A DNA stretch of 64,000 nucleotides from Chionis minor (Eukaryota; Chordata; Aves; Charadriiformes; Chionididae), in the NCBI GenBank assembly GCA_013398295.1, contig VZSF01003260.1:632580-696579 (forward strand). Direction: 5' to 3'. Of the stretch, positions 28,013 through 44,422 are shown piece after piece. Both the position numbers and the translations under genes were made by a program. The notes beneath the pieces are model-generated. The model was given only the letters and a program-made list of their open reading frames with translations, made no database searches and had not been told where the DNA came from. Position 1 is the stretch's first letter. The number at the start of each line of letters is the position of its first letter.

Positions 28013-28398
28013 TTCAGCTTTCTTTAGTTTCAAGCTGCTTTAAAATTGGAAGAGCCTGAATTATACCGGGTGCACATAGCTCAAAATATTCCTGGGTCAG
28101 AGTATGTTGGAATAGTAAGCTTTTGTTTCTTCTTCTTTCTAGCCAGCTAAGATATTTTTCAACATTTACTACCAATTTCAACATTACTACATTCAAAGCA
28201 ATTGAGTATATTTCAACAAGTAAAAGGCCAACACTCTGAGGTGAATCACCAAATGCTCCACTGCTAAGGAAAGTCAGCTTTCGATGCAGATAGCCTGGAG
28301 AAAATGCTCTTGAATTGATTCTTGAACTATCTACTTTAATTAGTGCGTAATGGGTTAACAAGTGAAAGACATTAAAAACATTCAACCAGACAAAATGT

Positions 28399-28467
28399 TA
28401 TATAAGATAAGATTGTATAATCTAATAATATTGTATAATATAATAATATAATATAAGACTGTATAAA
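28399..28467. repeat. AT-rich TAATA/TATAA microsatellite
   Basis: Repeated TATAA, TAATA and ATATAATAT units occupy about 70 bp. A longer internal duplication of a TATAAGA..GTATAA segment appears at both ends. Confidence 0.85.
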
Positions 28468-29548
28468 GTTCTCTGTTTCAAGGTGGTCAAAACCTTTCAA
28501 CTGGCTTTAATGAAAGGGCTTCAAACTTGTTTTTTCCTTGTAAAATACAAGTGTAGCTGAATTCCTCTTCCTTCAGTTGACTTTTGTCTTTGAAAAGTTA
28601 ACAGATTATTATTAATGTTTTAGATTTCTGTGACTTCCATCCTAATGCTGTACAGAATGTGTATGCATTGAAGTAGATTGCTAGCAGGTATCATTTATCA
28701 TACTCCAATGAAAACCAATGAAGCTGTGGCAATTAATGAGTGCTGAGGAGCTACGCTATTTTTATCCCTTTATTATTTATGTAAAGTTTCTTTCTCAGTA
28801 GTTCTCCTTTTATTCTGAGAGAAGTTGTATTCCTTCTTGGAAGCTCTCCTTTTACCTTCTCAAGCAGACTTGAAGCCATGTGTAGGGCCTCCAAAAGTCC
28901 TGTTTATTATCACACAGGAGAAAGGAAAAGTGATGACAGGCTGAAGCTAGAGCCTGCCCCGAGTGCAGCCTTTCATTCCTTCTCCCATTCCATCATACTC
29001 CACTTACATTAATGAGAGCAATGGCTGTGATCTGAGAAGCCTGGCAACTGCTGAAGCTTTTCAGGTCACTCTGAACTGCTTTCATTAAATGGAATTGAAA
29101 GGAAAGAAATAGAAAATAAATTGTTCTTGCTGATTTTTTTTAAGGGTAAGATTTGGGAGAAGTGAGTGCAGGGAGAGTATGGGAGGTCAAGGGTGGCCAA
29201 GGATTTGATGAAAAGATTAGGATTCCTCTAGGAATCCCAGCATGAAAAATATGTCAGAAAGGGAGAGGCTCAATGGCCATAGAAACTAAACCCTAATAAG
29301 CTGGGAATTGTTTAAAGCTATGGACCAATATTTTCTGTGTTCTGTTTGTCCTCCAGAATTTTATGGCTTATACTACCAGCTATACTGCCTCTCTACTGTG
29401 GCAGTTGTAATATACAGGCTTTTACTGGCACTACTGAAAAATAAGCTACCAGTAAAATCAAAATGCAAAAAAAAAAATAAAAAGAAGAGAGGAATTCTAC
29501 TCCTCTTGCCTTTTTATTACCTTTGATTTCTAACAGGGAGGGGGGACA

Positions 29549-29564
29549 CAAAAAACCCCAAACC
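29549..29564 (+). repeat. Short A-run followed by CCCC/AAACC
   Basis: AAAAAACCCCAAACC occurs just after a G-rich stretch (GGGAGGGGGG). It belongs to the same polar A-to-C class. Confidence 0.6.
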
Positions 29565-30770
29565 TAAAGCACTTTTATAGTTTTTGACAGTACACCTGTT
29601 GTCTGCTTCACAGCTTTCTACTTTTGTGATACTGCTTCAAAGCCCAAATTCATCAAAGAACATCCCTGAGGTCATGATGTTGACTTCCTTTCAGCAGCTC
29701 TTAGTGAATGATTTTACAATGTTTAACTTCTAAACTATGGATCTCAGCATTATTTAAATCGTTTAAAAGGGCCTTTTTCTTAGCCAAAAAGTTTAATGTA
29801 ACAAGATCCTTCCATTGAAAGCTGTTGAAAACTAAGTGGTTAAATCAACACCATCATGCTCTTTGATGCAGTATCACCAGGGGTAAATGGGCTGAGGAAC
29901 AGAGAACATAAAGTCTCCATTGAGCTTCAAAGTAGAGTGGCAAAACAGAAAAGCTGCAATGCAGTACACAGGTTATGGTTTTAATGGTTCCCAAAAGCTT
30001 CATAAAGAAAGTAAGAAATTACTTCTGTGGGTTAGAGCTTGGAAGTCTGTGGGCAAACAGGCCGAGCCATCTGTGTTGATGCAGCTTCCTTCACATACTG
30101 TGTAAAGACATTGTCATCTTTTGCTATAATTTAGCTATATTTAGCACTGAACCTGTTGTTACATATGTGCTTTCAACAAAGGAAGAGATCCTGTTACTAC
30201 AGGCATTCCTGCACTCTTCATTTTTTCCCTTTGTATTCATGTAAGCATAATGTTGTGTTTTTCTTTTGGCGTCCAGGAAAATGAGGAATGTAGATGCCTT
30301 TCTGTGCTTACTTGTTTTAGTATATTAGTGGTCTGGTTGAGACACTATTACTCACCCTTGCTGAGGTGAACATGTCAGGAAGGGGAAGGCTTGATGTTCC
30401 ATTAAGGTGGATGGTGAGGAGCAAGTAACTGGTCTCACTTTCTCAGTGCTGGAAACAATTTTTTGTGAACAGAGTTCACAGAACAGCAGCACGTTCATTA
30501 TTGAGTGACAGCTGGGTTTCAGCAGCAACAAAACCTGTTTCTAAGACAAGATACAAAAAGGTTAAGAGGGCAGAACAAAGACCTTAATTTTTTCAGATGA
30601 GCACTCTGCCTGTAAGGATGCAGAGCTCTTTGTGAACACATATTGTGCCACCTGGACATGAGAGAACTTGGCTTAAACCGCTTTAGACAGAGGATGGGGC
30701 AGCAGTACCATTTCTTAGGATGTCTGATCTTTCCTGTGTTAATTGTATACCTGTATGTGGGTAAGTATGC

Positions 30771-30815
30771 ATGTATATGTCTCTATCTACCTATGTATGT
30801 ATCTATCTATCTATT
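30771..30815 (+). repeat. CTAT/ATGT tetranucleotide microsatellite
   Basis: Imperfect CTAT and ATGT units culminate in ATCTATCTATCTATTAAT. The tract is short and interrupted, so length polymorphism is possible but probably limited. Confidence 0.85.
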
Positions 30816-33800
30816 AATTTTTCTTGCTCACCAGTGCAAACACTCATGGCATGGAGAGAGGGAAACATCTTCATTCCTGGACCCTGGTGCTGGCCTGTCT
30901 ATCACTGTCAAAACCAGGCTGCTCAGAACATTCCCAGAAGTAGGACACACAGGGAACCTGAAGATGAAAAAGGGATGAAGACAGCTGCGCGATTATGCAG
31001 CAGCTGCAAAGTTTTGTATTGCTGATCAAATCTGATGCCATTTGCTAATGATTCCTCACCCTAACAGGCCTGACCGCTCCCAGGCATCAGTTCCTTGAAC
31101 TGTTACACTTTCTTGAATTCTGTCTCACCTAAGTAGAGATATTTCTGAACTAACATGCCTACATTCTGTTTTGGATTAGCTATAGGTATTTCACTGAAAA
31201 AAAAATAAATATCCAGTTTCACTTTATTAAACCATTTTAGAAGGAAATTAAGATCATCAACATATATACATTTCAGATGAACGTTACATTTTCGGGTGGT
31301 ATAAAATGGTTCTACCTAGGTTTAACAGAATTAATCCAGCTACCAACAATTATGAATAATGACAGCTTGTAACATTGAAAATAGGATAGGATTTCACTTA
31401 ATTAAAAATGACAAAGTATGCTAATGACCATATTTGGATTGATTTTTTGGCTATTGATTACATGTTTTTCTAAAAATTCACACTTCTCATTTTGATCATG
31501 GTTTTACTCCAATATCAATGCTATTGATGTGCCAGCACTCAATCTATTTACGTAGAAGTGCGTAATCATTCTAAAAAGGGAAAACTGTTGTGGCTATTAA
31601 CATAACTGCCCTAAAAAAATACATTTGCTTTTGATGGTGTTGTAAATTTGAGAAATGAAAATGCCCACATTTTAAAACTTGATTGTGTAAACAAGGCCTA
31701 CAGCACTTTATGGTGTATAGATCAAGCTGAAATTTGCAAAGAACTGCAGATTCCTTGACATAAAGTAATGAGAAGGCTGCTGTTCTACAGCTAGCAGTAG
31801 CCAAAACTTGAAACAATCTTCATAGCTGACTGCCCCTTCAGGTAACACTTTTTCAAGATGTACAGAAGTACCATTTCAGCTTTACTTTATGGGGTGATGG
31901 TGATGTCCAGTACCTAATGAAATTAGGTTAATTGGAAACATTATCCCAATGGATATGACCTAGGCTTTGTCTCCTATTTAAAGGTGATATCTTGGCTTTG
32001 AATCAGGTTTCAACTGGTTGTTGACCTCAGCACTTGTGTAGTTGTTGCCTAATTCCATTTTTTTAAGTTGAAGTAGGTATTTCCAGTGGTCTACATCCTC
32101 TCATGCTCTTCCTATTAGCTTTAGAAATTGCCCAGCCAACAAACTATGAAAAAACACTGCAGAATAACCAAGAGAGTAGTCCTAAAATATCTTTCTAGTC
32201 ACACTTGCTAACTGTGGCCATCTGCAAGTATTTAAAATATATTCAAGTAGAGGACACAACCTAGTTAGCAAGGGAAAACAGCAGTTGGAAGGCTCCAATA
32301 ATGATTTGTTGTAACTGCTTCATGATTGCTTGGTGTTACATCTCAGGGACCCCAGGGAGTGTTCCCTTGAATTTCCTGAATATGAAAATAGGATGAGACA
32401 AAAAAGAGAGAAGGGACCCATCTTTAAACATTGTGGTTTAACAGCCAGAATTTGTACTCTTCAAGCAACTGAGAGATCTCAAAGGGTGGACCTTGAGTAA
32501 GTGTGGTATCCAGGATGACTTTAGGTAAAGGAAATTCTTCATTTGCAATGTGGGTAATACAGCAGAAACTGACATGTCAAATTTACGTTGTTTTTCTTTA
32601 CGACTGTATATTCCTGTAATGAGTAGCAAGCTGGAAAAAATTACTCCGAAAACTAGGTTAAGCTGATGCAGAAGAGACAATCTATAAGATGATAACACAG
32701 CTAAGGTTTGGATTGAAAATATTGATGAAGCAGAGGACACAATGTATGATCAAAAGTTGAAAATTAACATCTCAAAAGGCCTGAGCACACAGTCTACAAA
32801 CAGCATACAGGTACTGGAAATGTAGGTACTTGGAACATTTATATACTTGGGACTTTAATGCCCCAAATCTCAAAGAGCAAAAAGGAAAATGAAACAAAAG
32901 GTGAGAAAGCACTGATGAAGTAGCTAGAAGATTTTTATAGACAATGGGAAGAATGTCAGTGCGTAGCAAAAGCCTGAAATTGTCAATCAGTGGTCAATGA
33001 TCAATGAGATTAAAATCATTTTTAGCATTAAAATCAACAAAATTAACCTGAAGGCAGGCATAATTTCATCAAAAAGAGTGAAATACTAAGCAGTTATGCA
33101 TTAACATCCAACAGCTGTTTTGAGTCTATATTTGGAAATAGGAAGCATCAGTGCCTTGTGACGTTGGGGTAAAATTAAGAAAAAATTACTATCTGTTTTA
33201 AGGATGGATGTGAGAGAGCACCTGCTAAAATTAAGCATTTTCAAATCAGCAGACTTGGAAACTAGTAATCCAAGCGAATGAGCTACATATGGAGTTTTCT
33301 CATATTACTTTATAATAAATCTCCAAGATCAGGAAAAAATCCAAAGAAGTGAAAGAAAGTCAATGCAAGTCAGATAGGTATCATTAAAAAGGTTAACCCA
33401 ATGACCCACAAAATAGCCTGTGACTGATTTCCAGTAAAATAATGGGATCGTTAATCTGGAACTATCATCAACAGAAACTGGAGCCTGAAAGTATAATAAT
33501 ACCTGTCAGTGTCTCTTCATGGAAATCACATCTTGTTAAGTGTTTTTGTTATGCCTTTTTTTTTTTTGTTAGACTTATAGCTCTGAGTGATAAAAGTAAT
33601 TTTATTACTGTAAAATATTCTTTAAGGTATTTAACACATTGTCATATAAAGTTGCCATACTTGCACTACAGCAAAGAAATAGTCAGAACCTGGTGTTTAA
33701 TATGGAGACACTCTTCCATAAAGCATTGCCAGCTGTGTTCATAAGAGGTGTGACCTGGAGACCATTGTAGTTAAACATTGACAGCCATCATAAAATCACT

Positions 33801-35711
33801 TCTGTGCACTCTTAGTTCAATATTGCAATTTAAATAACCCCCACAAAACTAGTATGATTCTTCACCATATATTAAGGGATATGGTAATTAGAAATCAGGA
33901 GGCATTCTTGACCATGCTTTTTGATGGACAGACTAGTGTAAGAATTCCTAGTCCAAAGGAAGGAGAATGGGTAAACCATTGAGGGACTTTGAGAGACATA
34001 AGATTGATCCAAGAACCTAAACAAATCCTGATGATGGGAATTTTAAGAACCTGAGCCCATTAATCTCATCAGTGAGAAATCTGAGAAGCGGGTTTGATCA
34101 ATGGGTAGGTTTAAAGAAATGTAAAAGGAGATATGAAGAGACACGTGACAGCTGTAATCTCGTTGATCTTGAAGATGAAAACTAATGAGCTTAGCTAGTC
34201 AGAATGTGAAGTTAGGAAATTCAGCTTAGTAGTTTTCCTTGTGGTAATAACAATTAAACACCTGACAGACTATGAAGAAAGCAGTTTATGCACTGTTGTT
34301 GCTAACCATAGCAAAGTTAAATTTCTTTTGCAAATGCAAATCTCAGAAGACTCTGCTCTCTGTGAAATCAGGGGTTCAGAGGAGGCAGTCACAGCAGTCT
34401 CGTATATTTTCTGAATGTTGAAAAGCTAAATTAAGGCTCTTTACCAGGACTTAGGCACACATGTGTTTTCATCATGTGGAACCACTCTCAAAAAGTAGAA
34501 TCTTTTTGCCAGCTGAGCCCTCCTGCTAGAGATGGCTTCAGTGGCACCTATCATTGTTGTATTATAATGCATCAAGCTCCATTTCTATTCCGAAGACTCA
34601 AGGATGACTGAAGTGGTGTGATGGACAGTATCTGCTTTATTTCTTTGTTACTGTGTATTTGGTGTTTTTTATTCTTTAAAAAAGGTGTGCTGGGCAGCAG
34701 AGAGAGGAGTGGTGCTTCTTATGTTGTCCCAGGTGCTGTGCTTTGGGTGATGAGAGGTTTTCTGGATGGTGAGGGGAGATTGAACTTTGCCAGAGGGCAG
34801 CTGAACAAGCAGAGCTCTAAGAAGCTTTGGGAGTGCAGGGTAAGTCTGAGATGTCCAGGAAATCAGTAGCCTTGGAAGCTGCCTAGAAATGCAAAGAACA
34901 GGCACAAAGATAGGCCTGAGGAATGACAGAAAGATGCTTTTTCTAAGAGCCTAGAAGGGATAGTGTAGAGTTTACTGCAATCTCGTGAGCCATTGAAAGG
35001 TTGCTGGCTACAGAGCAAGGCTGAAAGCAAGCACTACTGCTTTCCACCGAGCCCTTCCTACTGTGCTGCATTAGAAGGAATTATTTTACAACACTCTATT
35101 ACTTCCATTTTTCTCACTCTGAATGTTCTTTGTTATAAAAATAAAATCTTCCTTATGCTTTAATAAAATCAGGCTCTTGAGGATCAATAGCTTTTTGATG
35201 CGCTCCCTTCAAACAAAAGGCATGGGCAGGGACATTCCACATGTCAGGAGACTCCAGACCTTGTCACAAGAAAATCTCATGCAACAGACTCAGTCCGAAT
35301 GCTGTGTTTGGAATCTGTCAACAAGACTGTGCTCTGGACTAATCTGTTTTCTAGATGCCTGCCACATGCGAAAGCATCCATTCCTGCTCAGAAATTTCTG
35401 TTGACATCAACTACAAGGCTTAGGAGGAAAGGACAGAGGGGAAGAATTGCAAATATTGTCTCTTTAGTACAGCGTAGGACATTGCCACTGTCAGGTGACT
35501 ACCGCTGCAGATTTCCCTCAAAGGATCTGGTAATATTTTTCCAAATGTTGCAGCTGTTTCTTTTTTCTGGTTAGCCTAGATCTGGCCCTGCACAGTTCTG
35601 TGTTTACTGAAACTGTATTTTACATGAATTCTTTAAAACAACTGTCTAGAAACTCTGGAATTACAGTAAAACCAGTCCAGCAATTTAACGTGAGCAATGT
35701 CTTCTCTTTAG

Positions 35712-37670
<1,959 letters not shown>

Positions 37671-39498
37671 TAAATCTGAACAAGTAAATCCAGAAATCTT
37701 TTTTGGCATTGCTGAGGTAATTTCTGAAATTTAACAAGAAATATACAGCAGACAATAGTGTTTGGAAGGAATTGTGCAACCTTCCCGAAACTGAGAATAA
37801 CTCATCTGCAAGTATTTGAAAAAAAAAAACTATTTTACTGTCCCGTTTCAGAATGAAAGGACATTTCTGTGTCACAGGCACAATTTCAACAGGGATTGTG
37901 CTGACATTTCAAAGGAAGATGAGATATTGAATGGTGCAAGCTCAACTATAAGGCCTGAAGAAGTTTTTGTGGAGTATGATACTAAGTGGAGATCAGCGAT
38001 CATCCTGCTTTTAAAGCCCTGCATTCAGATGTCTACGTGGAGTTCTGTTTAGTCAGGCTTGCTAGTCTTGGTAGTAATTGGTAGTATTTCTGTTCTAAAT
38101 GCTCTTGGCTGCAGTTAAATGGATCTCTGCATTTATCTGGCTTAATGTCTGTATTTGTATTAGGCCATTTTAATAATAAGCAAAAATCAATATTGAAGAT
38201 GTTTATTGATGTCATTATAGGGGAAGGCAAAAGTATCATGTCAAGATTTGACATTAATCTTTCTTATATATTCCTTATAGAATGGAGACTGCTTTTAGCA
38301 TCTCTACTTCCACGCGGCATTTTCTCATTGTTTGTGAGATGCAGCAGTGATTTAAGCCCTCACTCCGTTTCAGCTGTCTCTGTAAGTGCTTCTCAGGCTC
38401 GGATGCTATAGCATCCTCAGTTCACATACAAACCTGGGGAAATGATCAGACTAATGATGCATTTAGTCAAATATCCTGTCTCCAGCAATTGTCAATACTA
38501 AATGCTTCAGAAGAAAACATGAAATTGTATAATAGACAAATATGCTATCAAATGTCTAAGGGGGGATATTTCTTCGTGAACTCGGGGATGATGTCAGCAT
38601 TCAAAATATAAACTCTTCGCTTCAACATAATGTAGCAAATGTTATTATCTGCCAGTTAATATGTGCTCTGTTAAATAGCTTTTTGGGTGTAACAGATAAC
38701 TGCACTAGGGAAATACAAAGCATTTCAGTAATGCCGGTGTTATATTTTGTGTGCAGCAAAATTAGCCTCCCTGGTGTACAAGTATATATCATGAAATCTG
38801 TTTCTTTTACCCAGAACTCTGATGCATTCTGTGATACAAAATGGACACTGTTCACTCATGAACAGCATCTATCAGTGTTACTTTTTCTTTATTGTGTTTA
38901 GGCTTTATATCTGACATACCATTCAAATCCTTCTGGCGAAGAAAATTTGAGTTTCCATCTGAATCTCACTGGACTAGCCAGAATGTTTCACAGATAAATA
39001 ATGAGTTTATCTTCAGAATGCCCTCTGGGAAGAAAGATGCTCTTGTCTTCCCAAATTTTAGGTAGAGAACTGAGGCAGACAAAGATTCGAGGCCCTAAAA
39101 ATCCATTGCAGTTTGGCCTCAATTTTCTCTTGTTGACTACCTGCCTCAGGACATTGAAAAATACAGAGAGTTGCGTGTGTCCGTGACATGTTCCCAAAGA
39201 CATGAGCTGTAGCTGTAACTGAATTTCCAGACCTCCTACATGTCAACTTACATTTCCTCACTGCACTGCCTGAAAACAAAGTAAAAGAATTAGTGGGAGA
39301 ACCGAGAAGCAAGACTTTAATTTTTTTCCTTATTACTTATTATGATGTAGGAATTCTATGACAAGGGCAAGGAAAAAAGCCTTCAGGGCAAATTTCAACT
39401 GTCTTGACCATTAAGTCCTCAATCTAGGACTTCCAGATATCAAATGAATGACACGAATGGATCAAATGTCCCTTTCCACTGGGGACTCTGTTTGCTTT

Positions 39499-39523
39499 CA
39501 AATGTTCCCCTCCCCTCCCCAAA
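39499..39523. repeat. Short CCCC(T)CCCC tract
   Basis: Three runs of four C are separated by single T. That is one run short of a canonical G-quadruplex motif on the - strand. Confidence 0.6.
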
Positions 39524-42500
39524 TAATATCTGAGTCTCTCCCATTTAATCCCAGACACAGCCAGTTTACTTCCAGATTTTATTTTCTACTGCAAAACACA
39601 GCCTTGCTACAGATTTCAAAACAAGAAGTTATGACAGTCTGTTGACACAGCAGAATATTGTTCTTGTCTCTGCTGCGTCTCAGAAATAGCTAAGTTATAT
39701 TAGCTGAAATTTTCCACAAAGATAGAAAATTCTGAGGCAGATATGCAATATGAAAAATTTCAGACCAGGAAGCACTGAAATTATAATCTATTTAAAATTA
39801 TAATCTACTTAAAACAGGGCCTTTTATCAAGTAGTGCCATTCTAACAAGAAGCAGGGAGACACCCCCCTGCCCCATAATCTAATGTGTTAAATTCAAATC
39901 ATTTCTTTAATTTGTAATTTTTACATTGCAATTTTGTACCAAGTTATTCCCATAAAGCACATTTTGAAAAAAAAGCCTTCCATACTGCCACCCAGTGTGT
40001 AATGAAGTCAAGAATGTGCACAATACAGCAATGGTGTCTGTAACTGTGAAAGTTGAGATGGTGAGACATAGTGGAAGAGAAGTTTGCGCTAAGTTGTGTG
40101 ACCGCCAAGGTTGATTAATTTTTAGGGTCATCAGATTAGTAAGCTTAAAATCAGTGATGCAAATAATTAGTAAACTTTAGTGCTGTTTCAGGGAACATAT
40201 ACCCAAATTATGAAATGTTTAGGGTTTTTTTTTCTCCTAGACTAAGGAATCTTCTTTACTGTAATTTTAGTACTTTTATTTTAAAAACATTTGACTGGGA
40301 GGAACACTAAAAACATGGATGTTTTATCTGTACCACCTCTTAAATTTAGATTGGAACACAAACATCTGTATTTCATAGTGACATTTTTCTTTGTGGTAGG
40401 AAATCTTCCTTTCTTAAAGAAGAGCTTTCTCAAAGGTAAAAACAGCCAGGATGCAGATATCCTTGTGCAAGCTGCTCAAGATTCCTCAACACAACCTTAA
40501 ATAACATTAATTAGGCACTGTAGGTAAAAACTGAATCACACCTTTTCCATATTTCTCTCCTTGTTTGATGAAGAGAGGTTACTTGATGTCGCTGGCTCTG
40601 TCCAGGCAGACAAACTTTCATGCAGGAGACAGTAATGGTCGCTGGGGTAGAGTTCAGCAGATGGGCCAAATCCTTTCTGCTTCATTCTTCTGTTATAACT
40701 TGGTGTGTGCATACAGCAAAAGTGATAGAGAGGTCAGGGAGAGTCAAACTAAATCTTGATCCTGATGAAGACCAAATCCTTTCTTTGAAAAGACCTGCCT
40801 GTGGTCATTTAAAATGTTGCAAGCTGGTATAAGAAGTTAGTAAAGCATACTATCACAAATATACTTTGATTTTTTTTTTTTATTTTATGTTTTTTAATGG
40901 AATGTAACAGTGCCTGTAAGAAAGTGTCTTTCATTATAAGACAACAGTTCCCTGGTTTGCTCTACATTCCAATATATAATTTGATATACTTTACTCTTCT
41001 ATATTAATATTTATCAGCCCTTTGGCACTGGAGCTTCCACTGTGGCCCACTGCCTGAAATGTGATGTGTGTCAGAGAATCCCAGGTTCCAGCATTCAAGG
41101 GGAGAGTCCTTGTTACTTTAATGTATTTCCAAAGGGATTCTGACAGGAATAGGGAGCATTAACACAGCAGTTAGGAATCAATTACATAGCTTTGCAGAGG
41201 GGAACAAAAGGAACAGATATTTCCTCCAGGGACTCGTTACAAAGTTACACTGTGAAATTATTCCTCAGCCTTGATTTTTATTTTTTTTTCCTAGTATGAA
41301 TCCTTTTCATATATTTGTGGGTTTTGGGAAGACAGTGTACAACTATCAGACTAATGACTTTTTCAGTTCTGTAATAAGAAGGACATTTTGTAGATCTTCC
41401 TTTGGCAGGAAACTTGTGACAACTAAAATTAAAAATTTATTACCAATTATCTGTCAGCCTCTTTTTCATAATAAGATGAGTAGATGTCCAATTCTGTGCC
41501 TCTTTAGAACTGTGTCATAAAGCTATGGAAATCACCAACTTGAAGTGTGAAGCTTCTGTGATTTATATCAGCTGGAGATCAAACCTTACAATGATTCCCA
41601 CACTTATGGAATGAAGGAGTTAGTTCTTTAGCCATCAGGAAGAAAGAGAAATTTTATATTCCCATATCTTACAATATTAATATTGCTGTTGCACTGGTTA
41701 CAAATGGCACAACACATTTATGAACCAAGCCCATAAAATTCTTGCTGTAAAACTTTCCTGGTTCATGAATGAACAATATGCCCTCTAAGTAAAGTAGAAG
41801 TGCTTTTGCAAAAATGAATTTAATTTTTCTGTGTGAATCATAAATCAGGTCAGCTGAACAATAGGCTCTTCCTTAGAGGAAATAAAGTCTTTAAGCTGGA
41901 GACCATGGCATCACTGGTTGTTTTTACATCCCTTCGTGCTGGACCGGGAGTCATTTATCCCTTAGCCAACTATAATCAATTTTTAGTTACAACATGCAAT
42001 ATGTCTAGACATAATCAGGAGCTAATAAGAGTGTAAGCGCTGCCCCCTGTTATGTATTTATGTAACGTGGTCATCAGTTCACTGTATGAGCTGCAGTTTT
42101 TAGTCTGCATGTATATATACAGTTTGCCACATACTGAGATTTGAAGGGCACTTTCTTTGCAATGATTAGAAGTTTGTGATGTACTAGGGCAGTCATTAGC
42201 AAGTTTTGACATCCTGACAGCTTTTTAACTGGGTGAAATGGAGAGAGATCTAGTGGCTCTAACTAAAGATACAGCTCTAAACCCTGTTTCATTTTTAAAC
42301 GCTCGTCTTTAAGCTGAATACCTGTCATTGCATGAGAATGCAATAAATGTGTGATTTACTTTTGCTTTAATGTTTTATTATTTTTAAAGTGATTTTTAAA
42401 GTGGCTGGAAAAGCACAGGCTTTCTATTCTTAAAGGAGTAGCTGTCCTTGAAGTATGAGTGCTTCTCCCCTTTTACAGTGTCAGCAACATAGAATAAGAT

Positions 42501-43409
42501 TCAGGAACTGCAAAGGTTGTTTTACCAAACTCTGGTGCTGTTAGCAAGAGTAGAGTATCCTTGTCATGCAGAAGGGCACCGCAGAGAATGTCTGAAACTG
42601 GACTCAGTGACATTGGATTTTTGCAGTCTTTACCAAGAGATTGGGTGAGACTTAACGGAGAATGACTGTTCTCCCACGAAATGGGTCTCAGACTCAAGTG
42701 TGTGCTTTTCTTCAGTAAGAATATTACTTAAGGAAAAACTTCCTTGATCCCCAGAATATGAAATGCTGGAGTCCAGTTGGCTTATAAACTTAGCATCATC
42801 TTTAGCTTTGAAATTCGCTCCACCATAATATAATGGCTTATTATCTGCCTGCGCTTCTCACGCCTTTACTTTTTCTTTATGATTAATCTCATCCAAGCCT
42901 CTGTTTCTTCTTAATTTGATATCATTTAATTCAGTTGTGTAGACTCCAAAACTTTTGTAAACTCCAGTGTTGCTGCCTACTTTCTCCTGGGTACTGTTAA
43001 CACCACTTCAAAATCCAGGGTATTACTGTAAAAAAGGTGGCTACAACTTAGTGGCGTAAATGTCAGTTTGAGAAGCTACTTTCCTTACCCCAGTATCAAA
43101 AGGATCCAATAGGCCCTTGTGGGTTACCTAGAGAGCTGTTGTAACTCCGGAAGACATACACTATGTCTTTCTGCCCAAGTTAAAATCAGCCAGTTTTAAA
43201 TATTGCTTAGATTCCAGACTGTAAGCAATAAAATGAAATTCAATTTTCAAAAATTTCATCATCAAGAAAAGCTGTGTTTTAATGTAAGCTAATTTTTTTT
43301 TAACTTCTGTTATTCTGACATTTGCTGTTAACTGCTCTTTGGCATTACTGCAAAACCTGCTGTTACTTTTTACTCCTAAAATTCCACAGGAGCATAAATA
43401 TATTAGCTT

Positions 43410-43438
43410 CCTTCCCCCCCGCCCCCCCCTCCCCCCCC
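43410..43438 (-). repeat. C-homopolymer block, G-quadruplex-capable on - strand
   Basis: C runs of 7, 8 and 8 bases at 43414-43420, 43422-43429 and 43431-43438 are separated by one G and one T. On the - strand these are long G runs that can be split into at least four G3 tracts with one-base loops. The block is isolated in AT-rich intron, away from any CpG-rich promoter-like context. Confidence 0.85.
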
Positions 43439-44422
43439 GACTCTGTCTTCCTGGATGTTATCTGAGGTTGCATCTTGCAGTTTGTAAATACAAGACTGTT
43501 GTGATCCTGTTCTTCCTCATGGCTCATCCATTTGAAGACCCAATTCAGATACCCAATCTTTGTTATAAACAGCTGTAGATTTGCCTCATTCTGCCTGGTT
43601 GAAGCTCTCTCTGCTCCCTCTGGTTCTCTATGTGTAGTTACTGGATATAAAAGGTCCTTCTATAACTTCCAAAAAACCTGACGTATGTGGTTATTAAGAC
43701 ACTATGCCTGTCACTGGTACCTGAAGTGATTGATGATACATTGTTGATTGTGAAGACAGTCATCCCAAAAACTTCCATTCCTGTTGAGGAAATACAGCCT
43801 AGATAACCATTAGTGTTTAAAGGAAAGGTTGAATGAGCAGGCAGAAAATAATGTGATGTTTTAGCAGTTTGATTTTTCAGGGTTGTTCACTGTCCAAGCT
43901 CTGAACTTGGAAATGCATTAAGTGCACAGCCAAATCACTCTGAAATTTATGTGTAAAATTTTGCACATAGTGCTGGTATTTTGTCTCAGCAGAGAAGACA
44001 ATCAAGAACAGCTGTTAGCACGTGTGGAAGGCATTTGTATGCAGACTGGAAATAATGTCTGGAGATAACCTACTCTATTTGTGCCTTTTCTTACTCTGCA
44101 GTGGGTCCATTCTCCCCTAGTACATACGTCTTTTCTTGTACCACTTTTTAACAGGGCATCGTGTCAGGCTGGTAGACTGACATAACTACAGTCATCCGAA
44201 GGATGATATACCTGTTCAGACATGTGAAATCAGAGGGCATATTCAAACAATTTTTAGGTTTTCATGTTCTCCAAATGTTTTCAGATTCCTCTTTTAATCC
44301 TGATTTGGCTTTTGAAAAGGCAACATGAAAAGAAATAAAGCATTTTGACATTTGCAATGAAGTGACAAGTGTGTAAGCTGAAGAGATCACATACCTTGTT
44401 GTAATATGGCCTGAGGAGGGAG

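Noticed and set aside
28700..28745. CCAATGAAAACCAATGAAGC as a further copy of the amniote repeat tail
   Set aside because: Match is short and low quality, not enough to call.
34669..34905. GC-raised, purine-rich segment with open frames on both strands
   Set aside because: No recognisable product. Frames on both strands reflect composition; probably an old repeat.
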